Below, in pieces: positions 1 to 12,377 of a DNA stretch of 64,000 nucleotides. The stretch comes from Tricholomella constricta. Its lineage: Eukaryota; Basidiomycota; Agaricomycetes; Agaricales; Lyophyllaceae. Numbering within the stretch: the stretch's first letter is position 1; each line of letters starts with the position of its first letter. Location: the NCBI GenBank assembly GCA_013368375.1, contig JAACJP010000041.1, forward strand, positions 310,001 through 374,000, in the 5' to 3' direction. Under the pieces are notes generated by a model. It was not told where the DNA came from, searched no databases, and saw nothing but the letters and a program-made list of their open reading frames with translations. A program made the position numbers and the translations under genes.

Positions 1-161
1 ACATATTTTTTAGTCGCAATATATGCACGTGCGGCAGCGTCTGACTATGACGACTTGGAGTCGGTACACAAGAATCCTGGATGGGGGTCGAAGCATCTTA
101 TCCCACTGCTGAAGAAGGTTGGCTGATGTTTTATCATGTCAATTTTACACTCTCACTCACT

Positions 162-1544
162 TTAGCACGTAAGGCGGAGACATTCTAGACTGGCGGAGAA
201 CCCTGCGACACACGGCACTTTTGGACCAATCAAAGCCTCGTTTGCCGACGAAGAGATAAACGTAGGATCACAGTTCCTCGCAGTCGCCTCACAATACGAC
301 AAGGAACGTGGATACATTCCATTGGGATATTCTGGGTGACCAAGCTTGAACTCTCCGCGGTAGACGTCCATGCGACGAGCTATCTCGCGAGTCTTTTATA
401 AGCCCATCGTAAAACGCCCATATCGGCTGGGCTGAACCGATTTGGTTGAGAAACAAGGAGTGGGAGGGGTGGCCACAACTCATTCAGGTAACCCGGCTCA
501 AACTCCAACTTTCCGTGCGCGTCGGTACCAGAGGTCATATGGCCACGTCCAGTGGTCACAGGATATGCTTTTGGCGGAGTCAGTCATATATCCTAAGACA
601 GAACGTCGTGAGGCGCACCGTATAGTATGGCATTGAGAAATATTTGCGACGCGGAGCAGCTGGATTTATTCCAGCATATCTGTGGTGTACTGTTGAACAA
701 CGATCTCTCAGGAGGAAGCCAGACTTACGCAGCAAGAGTTCCAAACCACACGACCGGCTTATCACGAACAATTGCAAAATAAGTTTTCCACCTTTCCTCG
801 AACTCTGGTCCAATTTTCTTGCGGCCTTCAGCGGTCGGCCTCATTTTGATACCAGCATCAAGTCCATTGGACGCCGGCCCGTCAGGAACAGGAGAGTTCA
901 CATCGCTAGAACGACTGACTTGTGAAACATCAGCCCTTTGCCATCCTTGAGCCAGCGAGTAGCAAAAGCTCAAGAAATCGATGGCCATAGAGTCATCGAG
1001 TGAATGGAAAGTAGGTCGTTTCGGGCTACTCACGTTCGAATTCAGACTCTTTTCCGCGGAAGATGGTATCGGGCGTGCCAGCATCTTCGCTGGCAAAGTA
1101 GGGGGTAAATATGATGTTGCGACCTCTAGATCGTAAGTTATCAGCTCGCATTGCAATGAACATTTGAACATGAATTAACGCATATAATGTTCTCCAACGC
1201 CAGGAAGATCCACACTTTGAGGGATATCGTTCGCCTTGGGTATAATTGTTGCGCCGATCCCAGACCTTCGAAGGCGATCAGCCACGAGCTTCCATGGTGA
1301 GGCGAAGATCAAGACTGCACCTTTCCAGAATAGCAGGTGACCCAAATGCACCCGCAGAAATGACGACGAGGCGTGAAGCATACGATACAGAAGGCTCCTG
1401 AACTTCCTTTTTGTAACGAAGATCGCGGACGTGTTCGATGCCTACGGCACAATTTTTACTGGATGATAGTGAATCTGTAGTGAACTGAATATAGTCATGA
1501 ACGGCAACCTCGAATGTAACTTTGACGACGCGACGCCTCTCCAA
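162..1544 (-). pseudogene. Decayed alcohol-oxidase-type GMC oxidoreductase
   Basis: Short minus-strand stretches in different frames match successive parts of the fungal alcohol (methanol) oxidase branch of the FAD-dependent GMC family. Near 1290-1350 there is a segment reading VVISAGAFGSPAILER, the GMC signature 2 region. At about 1180-1215 DLPGVGEHYM resembles the family's DLPGVGENYQDH. At about 735-870 a GIKMRPTAEG...GPEFEERW block is typical of this subfamily, and at about 330-370 MDVYRGEFKLGHP matches the C-terminal region. The order along the minus strand is correct, but frames change repeatedly and stops intervene. I could not find the N-terminal FAD-binding GxGxxG half upstream (1550-2330). 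Introns could explain some frame changes, but the missing half and the DLPGVGE frame problems favour a pseudogene. The active enzyme would oxidise short alcohols and produce hydrogen peroxide. Confidence 0.7.
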
Positions 1545-2406
1545 TATCGTCAGGTTCTTGTTTCCCGACTGTTTGTAGATATAGTTATAAGGAACATCTG
1601 AACGTCTACCATTAGTTATATCAACATATCTGTGACGGTCATTGTCAGCCCTGATCGCTCAACGCGAGTGCAAATTTATCGAACCGCGGTCCATGGGAAG
1701 TCTCCGCATCAGAATCAAGTTTATGACCTGGACAGACTCCTTACTCGCGCCATAGGCATTACAGGTCAAGAAACTGTTTGCGTCTTCGGCAGTAAGGCAG
1801 CTAGAATGGATTCGCGAAACCTGCGGACATATCGTCTCCCGACATCCAATACTCGACCGAAGACGACAAAGCGATTGACGAGTATCATCGCAAAATAGTC
1901 TGTGCTCATCTTTCACAGCCCGATACATATGATCTCCTTATAGTAGTCGAAACCTCGTGGCACTCGGTAAGAATTTCTATCATGCTTCCAACAGTTCGTA
2001 ACTGACCGCCTTTCAGCTCGGTACATGTGCGATGAAACCACGAGAGCAAGGTGGAGTAGTGGATGCCATGCTCAACGTCTATGGCGTCGAACAAGTTGCT
2101 GGTACGTCTAAAGCACGTTTCTTTACTTTGAATTCCAGATTGCAGCATAGCACCGTCTAATGTTGGTGCAAACACCCATAATACTGCATTAGCCATTGGG
2201 GAGAATACAACAGCCCTGATCATCGTAGAGGACCTTGGTATAAAGCCTGCTTCTGACGAATGACGCCACTTTCTGTGAAGCTGTATGCACTTGCTTTCGT
2301 TGCATCTGTAGAATAAGTACAGCACGACGTGCTTTTTTACGATCTGCCAGACGGGCGTAAATAAGTACTCTATGTGACTCTGACGACCCCTTCCTCCGGT
2401 TGCCTA

Positions 2407-2628
2407 TGTCGGAAATTTCTGGCCCGGCTTAAAATCCAGCTCGATTATAATTCTCACGGTCAGGTTATGACCTGGATCACAACTGCAATCACGACCGGCA
2501 TGGCAATCACCGAGTGTTGATTATATTTGGTCATAACCACGATCATGACCCCGGTCATAACCCGGGCCGTGATTAGGTGGATTGCGTCAGTTATATTAGG
2601 TTATTTGGCGGCTCGGAAATTTCCGACA
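2407..2628. repeat. MITE-like element, copy 1 (222 bp)
   Basis: The segment starts TGTCGGAAATTTC and ends with the reverse complement, GAAATTTCCGACA, so it has terminal inverted repeats of at least 13 bp. It is flanked by TA on both sides (2405-2406 and 2629-2630). A second copy lies at 56889-57117 with the same ends and a nearly identical interior. There is no coding capacity. The interior has the repeated words GGTTATGACC and GGTCATAACC, giving internal symmetry. It is a non-autonomous DNA transposon. The 2-bp duplication suggests mobilisation by a Tc1/mariner-type transposase, which is inference. Confidence 0.85.
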
Positions 2629-3030
2629 TATACACCTCACAAACAACGACCCTTCGGAGGATAGTCACGTTCGGCTGCTGCGACACGCTGCAGCCTCGCG
2701 CTCTCATATTCAATGCAAATAACAGTTTCCTTCCGAAGTTCACGCGAGGTCTTGGAGAAATTGACTGATGGAAGCTCATCAGTTAACGTTAACGTTGCAA
2801 ACGACGCTTTGCGTCGACCGGGCCTTGGACGCATCATGAAGCCGTTGGAGACCCCTGTCAACTTGGCTTCACGTGTGGCCTTCTGAACCCTTGCCATGTG
2901 AACAAGTCTCCGAATATTTTCAGCGATGAACATCCGACGAGGACAGCTTGGACTCAAATATAACATGGCATGGCCATGGGTGAACCTTGAACTGTAAGGC
3001 CGACCACACCTCCACAACTTCACGTCCAAC

Positions 3031-4943
<1,913 letters not shown>

Positions 4944-5131
4944 TAGCGAGAATATTGTATGCGAGTGCACTGTGAGTGCGGTTGAGTGTAAGTGGAGGAG
5001 GAGTATCTATATTTTAATTGTGCCAACCTTGTTGAATTCGCAAAAATAAAATGTAACGATTATAATGCTGTGTATTTCCCACGTTAGTTCAATCACGCTG
5101 ACCACTTCAGCTGGAAAAACCCAACACCACC

Positions 5132-5449
5132 ATGGCGTCGATCCTACCTATTTTACTCGTGCTCGTGGTCGTCGCGGTTTTGATGACTTGTGCCTCCCTC
5201 TTTATCCCCAAGGGCCCACAGCAAATGTCGGTTCTCCTGACAAGTTGTGTGATCTTGGGTTAAACTGACGTTGCCCTAGGGTGATTCGGACGAGCCTTTT
5301 GATAGGGCTCGTTGCGTGCTACCTCCTCTGGATGGTTACATATCTTGCGCAACTGCACCCCCTCATTGGTAGGCCTTTGTGCGTTATCAGACTTCCGTCA
5401 CTCATGATACGCGGCAGCTCCAATGCGTAGTACGAAGGTTGAGGCATGA
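5132..5449 (+). CDS. VMA9: V-type ATPase subunit e (Vma9-like)
   Basis: Three exons (5132-5226, 5280-5368, 5418-5449) give 71 aa. The protein begins MASILPILLVLVVVAVLM, the first membrane helix, followed by the conserved KGPQQ loop. A second helix carries YLLWMVTYLAQLHPLI, the signature of the small hydrophobic V0-sector subunit e. The length is right for the family (about 70-80 aa). This subunit belongs to the membrane V0 part of the vacuolar proton pump and is needed for its assembly. The first intron has a weak donor (GTCGGT). The start follows a good context (caccATGG). The second intron is supported because the third exon restores the HPLIAP motif seen in fungal homologues. It lies about 240 bases downstream of the xylanase on the same strand. 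Confidence 0.9.
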
Positions 5450-5607
5450 TAGATGCGGGGGCCACTCTTTCAGAGCGTTATTTATACCTGGCACGTTCTT
5501 TGCAGCATCACCAGAATTGCGCTCATGTGTTTCTGTAGCTTGTACCATTAGATAAATGAAATGCCCACATAGGCTACTCATGTTCGCATGCCAAAACTAA
5601 CGCAGTT

Positions 5608-7337
5608 TTAAGTAGTTTTGTCACTCTCGTCGCCATCCCACCCCGCAGTCGAAATGTCCCCAGTGTTCGGTATGTCCGGAAGGTAGCCTTGAGTCCAACC
5701 ACCTGCGCCCCACCCAGCATTCCCTGTTGCCTCGATGTCCTTCTCGTCCATTGTACCCCACCCATCACGAGACCAACCAATCGTACCACGCTCCTCCATA
5801 TCATCTTCGCCCTCCGAATCGTTCCAGGACACGTCACCCTCCATGTCTGTAGACCCGGCCCAATCTTCTTCGCTGCTCTCTGGCTCCTCGCCGGGAATCC
5901 AATCTACTGGGATATGGTCTATGCTTGTCTCCCCCTCTGTAGGCCACATATTTTTAGGCTCCGTAATGCCGCCCACCAGCTCTACCACCCAATTGCCTCT
6001 CTTTCCCTTCTCCTCGCCATCCCGCTTCAGCACTAAGAATTCACAGATCTCCACCGCTCTTACCAGGACTTCAATCCACCCACCGCACAATACAGCGATT
6101 TCTCGCTCAAACCAAAGGTCCTCGATTCTCATGAACCCCTCCCTAAATTCTTCCATTTTCGCCTTCACACCTAACCCGATCTCCTCTAATGGTTTCGGCT
6201 TCTCCGAACTTGGGTGTGCGAAGTGTTTGTGGTTCGCCAATAGCTTGTGTGGCTCTGTGTTTAATCTCAGAGCTCGCAACGCAGCCCGCCCCTTCTCTTC
6301 CCTGTTTTTTAAGTCACGTCGCCTGAAAATGGCGACCGAGGTCGCACCGCCCAGTTCTGCATCTCTTCCCCATTCGTCGACCTCGACGGCACGGCCCACA
6401 GTAGAAACCTGCACGTCATAACCCCATTCGAGAGCTGCAGTGTCACACCAGTCTCTGAATTCGTCCGCCATCCACTCGAACTTGTGATCGCTATGCCTGA
6501 ACACTCGATCAGTACGTTTTGTCGGGTCAGGATATCCACGTCGCGCCGTGGGCGGCGCTCTGGGTGCAGTAAAGCGCGCGCTGAAAGTGTAGGAAGGGGT
6601 GGTGACGAGGAAGAGACGTGGATGATAGACCCCCAGAAGCACAGGTGCAAAGGCAGGAAAGATATCCGGAGGCAAATGTTCGATCCTAGAAATCAATGAT
6701 CAATGCTTCTCCTACTGAAGACCTAAGAGGCTCCTACACTTCAGTGCTAACAATGCATTCCACATCGACAAATTCTTCGTTGATTACTTCTAGCCCTCCT
6801 TTCCAAATTTTGGCCTCCAAGTCTTCCCACCTTAGACCGACGTTGGTGAAGCACGACGCGTAGACTTTGCATCCCTCGTAAAGATTTACTTCCGCTTGTG
6901 GCGGGGCTGTACCTTGAAGCGTGAACTCTAAACTACTAGCGCAGATGTCAAGCCCCATGATGTGTGTCGGATGTATGTTGGGTATCTCGTCGTTGTATGT
7001 GGGTGAAGCAGGTGTCGGATCTGAGGAATTTGGATTTTCCTTGATTGGAGGCAAGACATGAGGAGGAGGGGGGGCGAGCCAAGGAACGGGTTGGCAGAGG
7101 ACAGAGAGGAGTTGACCTTCTCCACAACCAACGTCCAGTAACTGCGTAGGGTAACATTAGACAATTTCATCTTCAAATGAACGCTGCATGCACCTTCGTT
7201 ACGTTTTCTGTTCTCAGAACGTCGAGAATCCATATACGACGCTGGAGAAACAGCGGAGGGTAGAAGGTAACCTTGAGCTCTTCCGTGTGCTTATCCTGGA
7301 CGGATTCAAGCGCTGTGAGCTTTGAGAGACTGCCCAT
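5608..7337 (-). CDS. hen1: HEN1-type small RNA 2'-O-methyltransferase with GW-rich tail
   Basis: Three minus-strand exons, 7337-7194, 7141-6738 and 6685-5608, give 541 aa. The domain starts with FYPPLFLQRR (about residues 25-34), followed by the SAM-binding loop DVGCGEG (51-57) just after intron 1. Joining exons 2 and 3 yields STEVIEHL, supplying E182, E185 and H186. FRHSDHKFEW then supplies H250. These correspond to the metal-binding Glu-x-x-Glu-His...His set of HEN1. LVTTPSYTF is the usual TPN-like segment. HEN1 adds a 2'-O-methyl group to the 3' end of small RNAs. The last ~105 residues are acidic, probably disordered and rich in GW dipeptides. Start: the first ATG in frame is at 7337; an upstream exon cannot be excluded. 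Orientation is convergent with the V-ATPase gene. Confidence 0.88.
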
Positions 7338-7777
7338 TCCTGACGATAGGATAAACTTGAGCAAGAGGAAGCTTGTTCAAGTGCATGGCTACCTCGAGGC
7401 GTTCTCGTACAGGTTCTCGATCGGATCTTAACAAGAGTCATTACATAATATTTATTGGAAGAATTATTACAGCACTTTGCATAATTGTTGGCACTCCTCT
7501 GCGTGAGCTGCTTCAGAGGTGGGCAGGGGCAGAGGAAGCAGGGTCCGAGAGTCGGTGGGCACGGACGAGGGATAGCGGGTACCGGAGGTCCGCCGAAACG
7601 ATCCCCCAAATATATTGACTGATGAGGAGCGAGAATGGCTGTGGCTACGAAACGTAGACGACGAAGAAAGAGAGAACAAACGAAAAAAAGGGCTAAGCGG
7701 CGGGCGGGCGAGCGATAAGACGAGTTAATGTAGGATGTGAGCTAAAGTAATATACTGATTAGAAATAGAAAAAGGAA

Positions 7778-7946
7778 CGGCGAAGCCGAGGGAGGCGTAC
7801 GATTAAAAGGTTTGACGAAGTCAAACTAAGAATCGACGAGTATGAGTGCAGGGCACGAGGTGGCGAAGCCAGGAGGAAGCTTACCGGGGGACCAGTGATA
7901 GGCAAAAAGTAAACAGAGGAAACAGCAACGGGCCTGTTATCACTGG
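7778..7946. other. Cluster of short perfect hairpins
   Basis: Three perfect inverted repeats share a central GAA: CGGC-GAA-GCCG at 7778-7788, GTTTGAC-GAA-GTCAAAC at 7810-7826 and TGGC-GAA-GCCA at 7861-7871. They are followed by a longer inverted repeat, CCAGTGATA (7892-7900) with TATCACTGG (7938-7946), extendable with mismatches to CCGGG...CCCGG. No ORF explains the symmetry. It lies about 440-610 bases upstream of the HEN1 start. Confidence 0.5.
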
Positions 7947-7949
7947 AGA

Positions 7950-9219
7950 CCCGGAAAGAAAGTGAGCTGGAGCGCAGCTAACCATCAGCAAGTTTGGGAA
8001 AATGCCGTGAGACCTTGTAAAATATCACAATGATGTAGTGATTGACGGATCAATATGTAGCTTTCGCAATGGATCATATAACAAGTATATTGCCTAACAA
8101 CATTGCAAGGGGCCACCTCGCATTGCAATGGGTTTACAATTGGTCGATGGACCACTTTCCGTGTGTCCAAAAAACAAAAAACGACCAAGTCCTTTCAAAC
8201 TCCGCCTCAATGTCCATCAAGCCACCATTTCCGTTGCGACGTCGCTCGTTGCTTCCTACTCTCCACGAGTCCCCACTTCCTTCCCTCATTTTTTGCGGAG
8301 GATATATCTCCTTCCTGGTGCTTGTGGTATCTCATGTTGAGATCACCCGTTCTGTGGGCAACTCTGTTGGCACAAGCACCATGTCATCGTTGTGATGCCG
8401 CCCTGATATTATGTACGACTTGCTCCCCCCCCCCCACTTACATATTTTTTTTAGGCAACAAGTATCAATCTTCAAGACAGCTCTCATGGTAGTCTCCAAA
8501 ACAATTAGGTCTGTCATTTTTTCATGTTTTGTCATTCCTTAGTTGAAGAAAAAATCGAGCTTGTCTGGCCGTCACAGGTGACGATGGGGTCACGACTCAC
8601 GATATTGCCAGGTGAGCCTTTTCTCGATCTCTTCTAATTATGGGGCTCATCCTTTGTTATAGGTCCGACCTGTCTCCACAACCTCATCCCAACATAGATA
8701 CCGTGTCTGGGTACAGGGGGGGCATGTCGCCGTAGTCTAAAATTACCATGTGCTATGTAGATGTATTTTCTGAAATATCATACATTTTTTTCCCTCTTTG
8801 TATTTGTGAGGGCGCAAAATCTGATTGAATCCTATCCCTTGTGTAGCTAGCTATATAGATTATAAGGCATATATAAGGCCTTGTCAACCACGGAAGTAAT
8901 TGTGAATTCCACAATCGCGGTGGGAATTGGCAATATCTGTAATCTCATACGACTAGGTGACCCCTTATGGCCATGTGGCATATATAGACCACTATATGGA
9001 CATATATGGCGCGGTCAAGGCACCGCAGCAATTTCCCAAATTTGCTGATGACAGAAAGACACGAAGTGCATACCTGGGCTGGGATGTCGAAGACTGAAGA
9101 AAAGAGAGGCGGAGCCTCCCAGCCCAGGATATATCTGCGCAGGCCCGATCACCCTGAAAAACTTCCTCGCGCGACGCATCTGCTAAATGATAGCGCGGCG
9201 CGGAGGTTCAGAGAGGAGC
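7950..9219. other. Stretch without recognised gene
   Basis: No conserved protein was recognised. The region contains a C homopolymer of about 12 bases near 8427 and AT-rich sequence around 8760-8900. A small plus-strand reading frame at 9006-9219 is cut by the 5' end of element 1; with the element and one GGAGC copy removed it ends a few codons later at 26848. I cannot assign a function. Confidence 0.4.
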
Positions 9220-9411
9220 TGTAACGGGAGTTACCGAATATGGTAGCGATCGTTGTTTGTCTTTATTCATTTCTAAAGGTGCTGGCCATATATAGCCAGC
9301 ACCTCTGTATTATATAATTCTTAGACTTATTTACACTACCACTACACACAATCCAAGACGCGGTCGTGTTTAGCTCAGTGTGAATCACTAAGTCTACAAC
9401 CCAACCTTACA
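9220..9411 (+). repeat. 5' LTR of element 1
   Basis: A 192-bp direct repeat, TGTAAC...TTACA. It contains the palindromic GCTGGCCATATATAGCCAGC near 9282-9301 and a TATA-like stretch at about 9311-9318, plausible promoter parts. I could not identify a standard tRNA primer site directly after it. Confidence 0.95.
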
Positions 9412-9468
9412 GTTTTTTAAACACCTTTGCTTCAAGGGAACACCCCTAAAAATCTCAATTCAACAAAA

Positions 9469-12287
9469 ATGTCTAACAAGAAGAAGACTTCGAAGCCGAA
9501 GCCTTCTGACCGAACCCGGTCGGGATCCGCGGCGCCGGACAACCCGCAATCGCGAGACAAGAACCCACCGGGAAGTGGAGTCGCCGGAAGCGGTGATAGA
9601 GAGGAACCCACGCGTGATGTGGCAAACTCTCAACGATGGAGACCATCATCGAGAGGACGAGCGCAGTAGCGCTCGACCTCAGAGCGCGATTCTGACGAGG
9701 CCCGTCGTCAGTCGAGAGGAGGGCTCGCAGAGGGGAATTGGTCAAATAGACCAGAAACCCAAAGAGGAACTCATATCGGGTACCTTACTGGAACACCAGG
9801 GAGTATTCCCGGCGCCCTTTGACAATATATCGAGGGGATCAGTAAAAACGCGGGGTGCCGGACACGGCCACCCAGCAATATTTGGCACCAGTGAACTTAC
9901 TGATGTGCCCGATTCACGGTCGTCAAAAATAATGTCGACCACAGCTCGACGAAATCGCCGAGCTGAAGAAACCAGCGAAACGAGAAAGCAGCGGGACGCT
10001 GCCCACGTTGTCAGTGGTGGATGACCGGGAACTATTGGTCGAAAGCATCGTATTAAGTATACGGATACTAAGCAGGGATGGCATAATGCCTCCCCGAGAT
10101 GTACTAGTTAATCTAGTAAACGACACATTTTTCAAATGCGTCGAGACAATGGGGGGACAATCGGCCCTCCGAAACGACCAGGAGATAGTAGTAGAATCAA
10201 TTGTTCTACAACTATGATCGGGAAGCCGGAAGGGAGTAACTCCCTCCCGAGCAAAGCTCAGCTCTCTCGTGGAAGAGGGGTTGAGGAAGTATGATGAGGT
10301 GTTCGAGCAGGTCGAATCACCGCTCGTACAACAGGAACGGGAAGAACAGGACCGCCGGGTAGGAACCCAGCGGGACGCAGCATTACCATCGATAGATACG
10401 ATGGAAGCCGTAAACCAAAGTTTGCGGCAGCCTCGCCAGCAAGACGAGACAAGCTCGCAGGCGCGTGTTAGACATGCTGCCTACGAGCGGGCAATGAACC
10501 CACCCCAGGCGGGACCTGCAGCGACTTCGTATAGTCGGACTTGGGAATTATCGGGGGAAGGCCCAACATCATATAAACAAGGACCCTCATGCGATGGCGA
10601 AACTGCTACGCATTGCGCAGAACCGCACAGTGGGCAGGCTACCGAGGCAGTGAGAGGTAGCTGTTAGGACCTGTGTAGCACGCCGGTTACAGAGTTATTC
10701 TGGAACCACCGAAGCGGACAGGCCTGACGTTCGTCAAGGAAGACGGCCTACGAAGGAGTGTTCGGAGGTCGTGAGCGTTGACGAAGGTGTTCACCGGGGC
10801 TGATTCGAACGAACGAGCTCAAGTGATACGAGTGTGAAGCCGAATAGATTGAGAGAGAGAGAGAGAAACGAGAACGAGAATGAGAACTAGTCTTAACAAT
10901 AGGTAATATCGAGGTGAGGTCTCTAAGGGAAGTGGTGCCATCTTAAGTACGGTGATTCGTGGGAATATGTAGGGTTTAGGGGCGGTCGTGACAGTAGCAG
11001 ACGCAACAGTGTTGCGACCACGAGACCGCAGCCAGATCCACAAATGGATGCGGTGTATCCAGAAGGATACAGAGTAGAGGAGGCCACCTCAGAATTTGAG
11101 GAGGACTCGGAAAGCGAGTACGAAGGAGGGCACAATAAGGCGCTGCTTGCACCAGCAAAGACGGAATATGCAACCAGGGGACGAGGCACGACAACACCAC
11201 AACCTACTCATGCCAGTCACCCAACGGGCGGCTGGGATGCACGGAGTAACTCTCCAAATAACCGACAGTACTACGGAGGAATACGACTGCCTAGTCGTAC
11301 TCCAGGGGTACACTACGAAGGAGGACAGCAGCCGCTGGTCACTACTCCACGGCCAGCGAGGTCCTTTAGGGCGAGCGGATTGTAGCGCCAAGGGGAGTGT
11401 CTCCTGAAAGTGCATGGGCGATACCATGCAACGATTGATGAGAAGTTGGATAGAGCGCGGTAGCTATGCAACAGGGAGCGAGACCTGGGACACTGCGAGT
11501 GCCCATGCCTGAGGAATACAACGGGGCGCCAAGTATGGAAGAATTCGATACATGGTTATACAGTTTACTTCGCTGGATGGAAATTACCCAGCTTGGGGGA
11601 CATGACCGTGAGCGAGAACGAATATCGTACACGGGGATGTATCTCAAAGGCGCCGCAGCCGTATGGTTCACGGACAACGTCGACGGTATTCACTGGAGAC
11701 GTCAAAACTGGACGTTTCAGGACATCGTCACTGGACTATATGACCGGTTTATTCATGAAGCGTCATTACAGGATGCTTACGTAGGGTTCGAACGCGCTGT
11801 GTATAGCGCCGATGGAGGAATAAATGAATTCTTCCATCAACTAAAGAGATATGCAGAATGAATGGCAATGCCACCCGATCTGTATACATTTAAACGATGG
11901 TTTATGACCGGCGTCCCAAGATACCTGCGCAAGGAGATCTTGAACAGGGGATTCATGGCGGAAACGTCGCGAATGCGAGAAATACTCGAAGCTGGACTCA
12001 AAATTGAGCAGGCAAACAGAGTACTTTGCGGATACAATGATTACGAGACGACAGCTCGAAAATCACTGGAAAAGAAGGAGACCGCTATAGCGCGGGCTCC
12101 TACGAGAACGTATGAGAGTGGAAACTGACCACTCTACAAGTTGGCAGGTCCGGGAGGACAACGGTCGGAACCGAAATCGGACGGTAGGAAACCGCCGGTG
12201 ACGACCGTGAAGGGTGTCAAGGGAGGGGCGAAACCCTCGGGAGAGAAGCGGCTAGCCTGCTTTGACTGTGGCAGCTTGGAGCACTTG
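9469..12287 (+). pseudogene. Gag of element 1, 5' part (interrupted)
   Basis: The likely start is ATG at 9469 (MSNKKKTSKPKPSDRT), a basic N-terminus. The N-terminal region to about 11460 is broken over three frames. From 11466 a recognisable Ty3-type gag core runs in one frame: a TWLYSLLRWM segment, GAAAVWFTDN and FEERAVY-like segments, and YTFKRWFMTGVPRYLRKEI. Stops at 11859-11861 and 12126-12128 are both TGA, easily derived from CGA. The frame continues into the first half of a CCHC zinc knuckle (CFDCGSLEH) and is cut there by element 2. The missing half of the knuckle lies at 18908 onward. Gag would form the cytoplasmic particle that packages element RNA. Confidence 0.85.
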
Positions 12288-12377
12288 TGTAATGACAGCG
12301 CGTTACAATACGTCTATATTGAGACGCGACCTGTTTGGCATTACCTTCTGGTAATGCACGACCATCTTTGTTATGCA
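12288..12377 (+). repeat. 5' LTR remnant of element 2
   Basis: The first 90 bases of the LTR match 18674-18763 with at least two transitions (TGTAATGACAG versus TGTAACGACGG). The match stops abruptly where pol sequence begins, marking the deletion junction. Confidence 0.9.

Noticed and set aside
1906..2325. N-terminal FAD-binding part of the GMC pseudogene
   Set aside because: The 139-codon minus-strand frame there shows no GxGxxG or other GMC motif.
5735..6421. Ser-rich plus-strand frame across the HEN1 gene
   Set aside because: Low-complexity complement of the HEN1 coding exon, which has clear family motifs.
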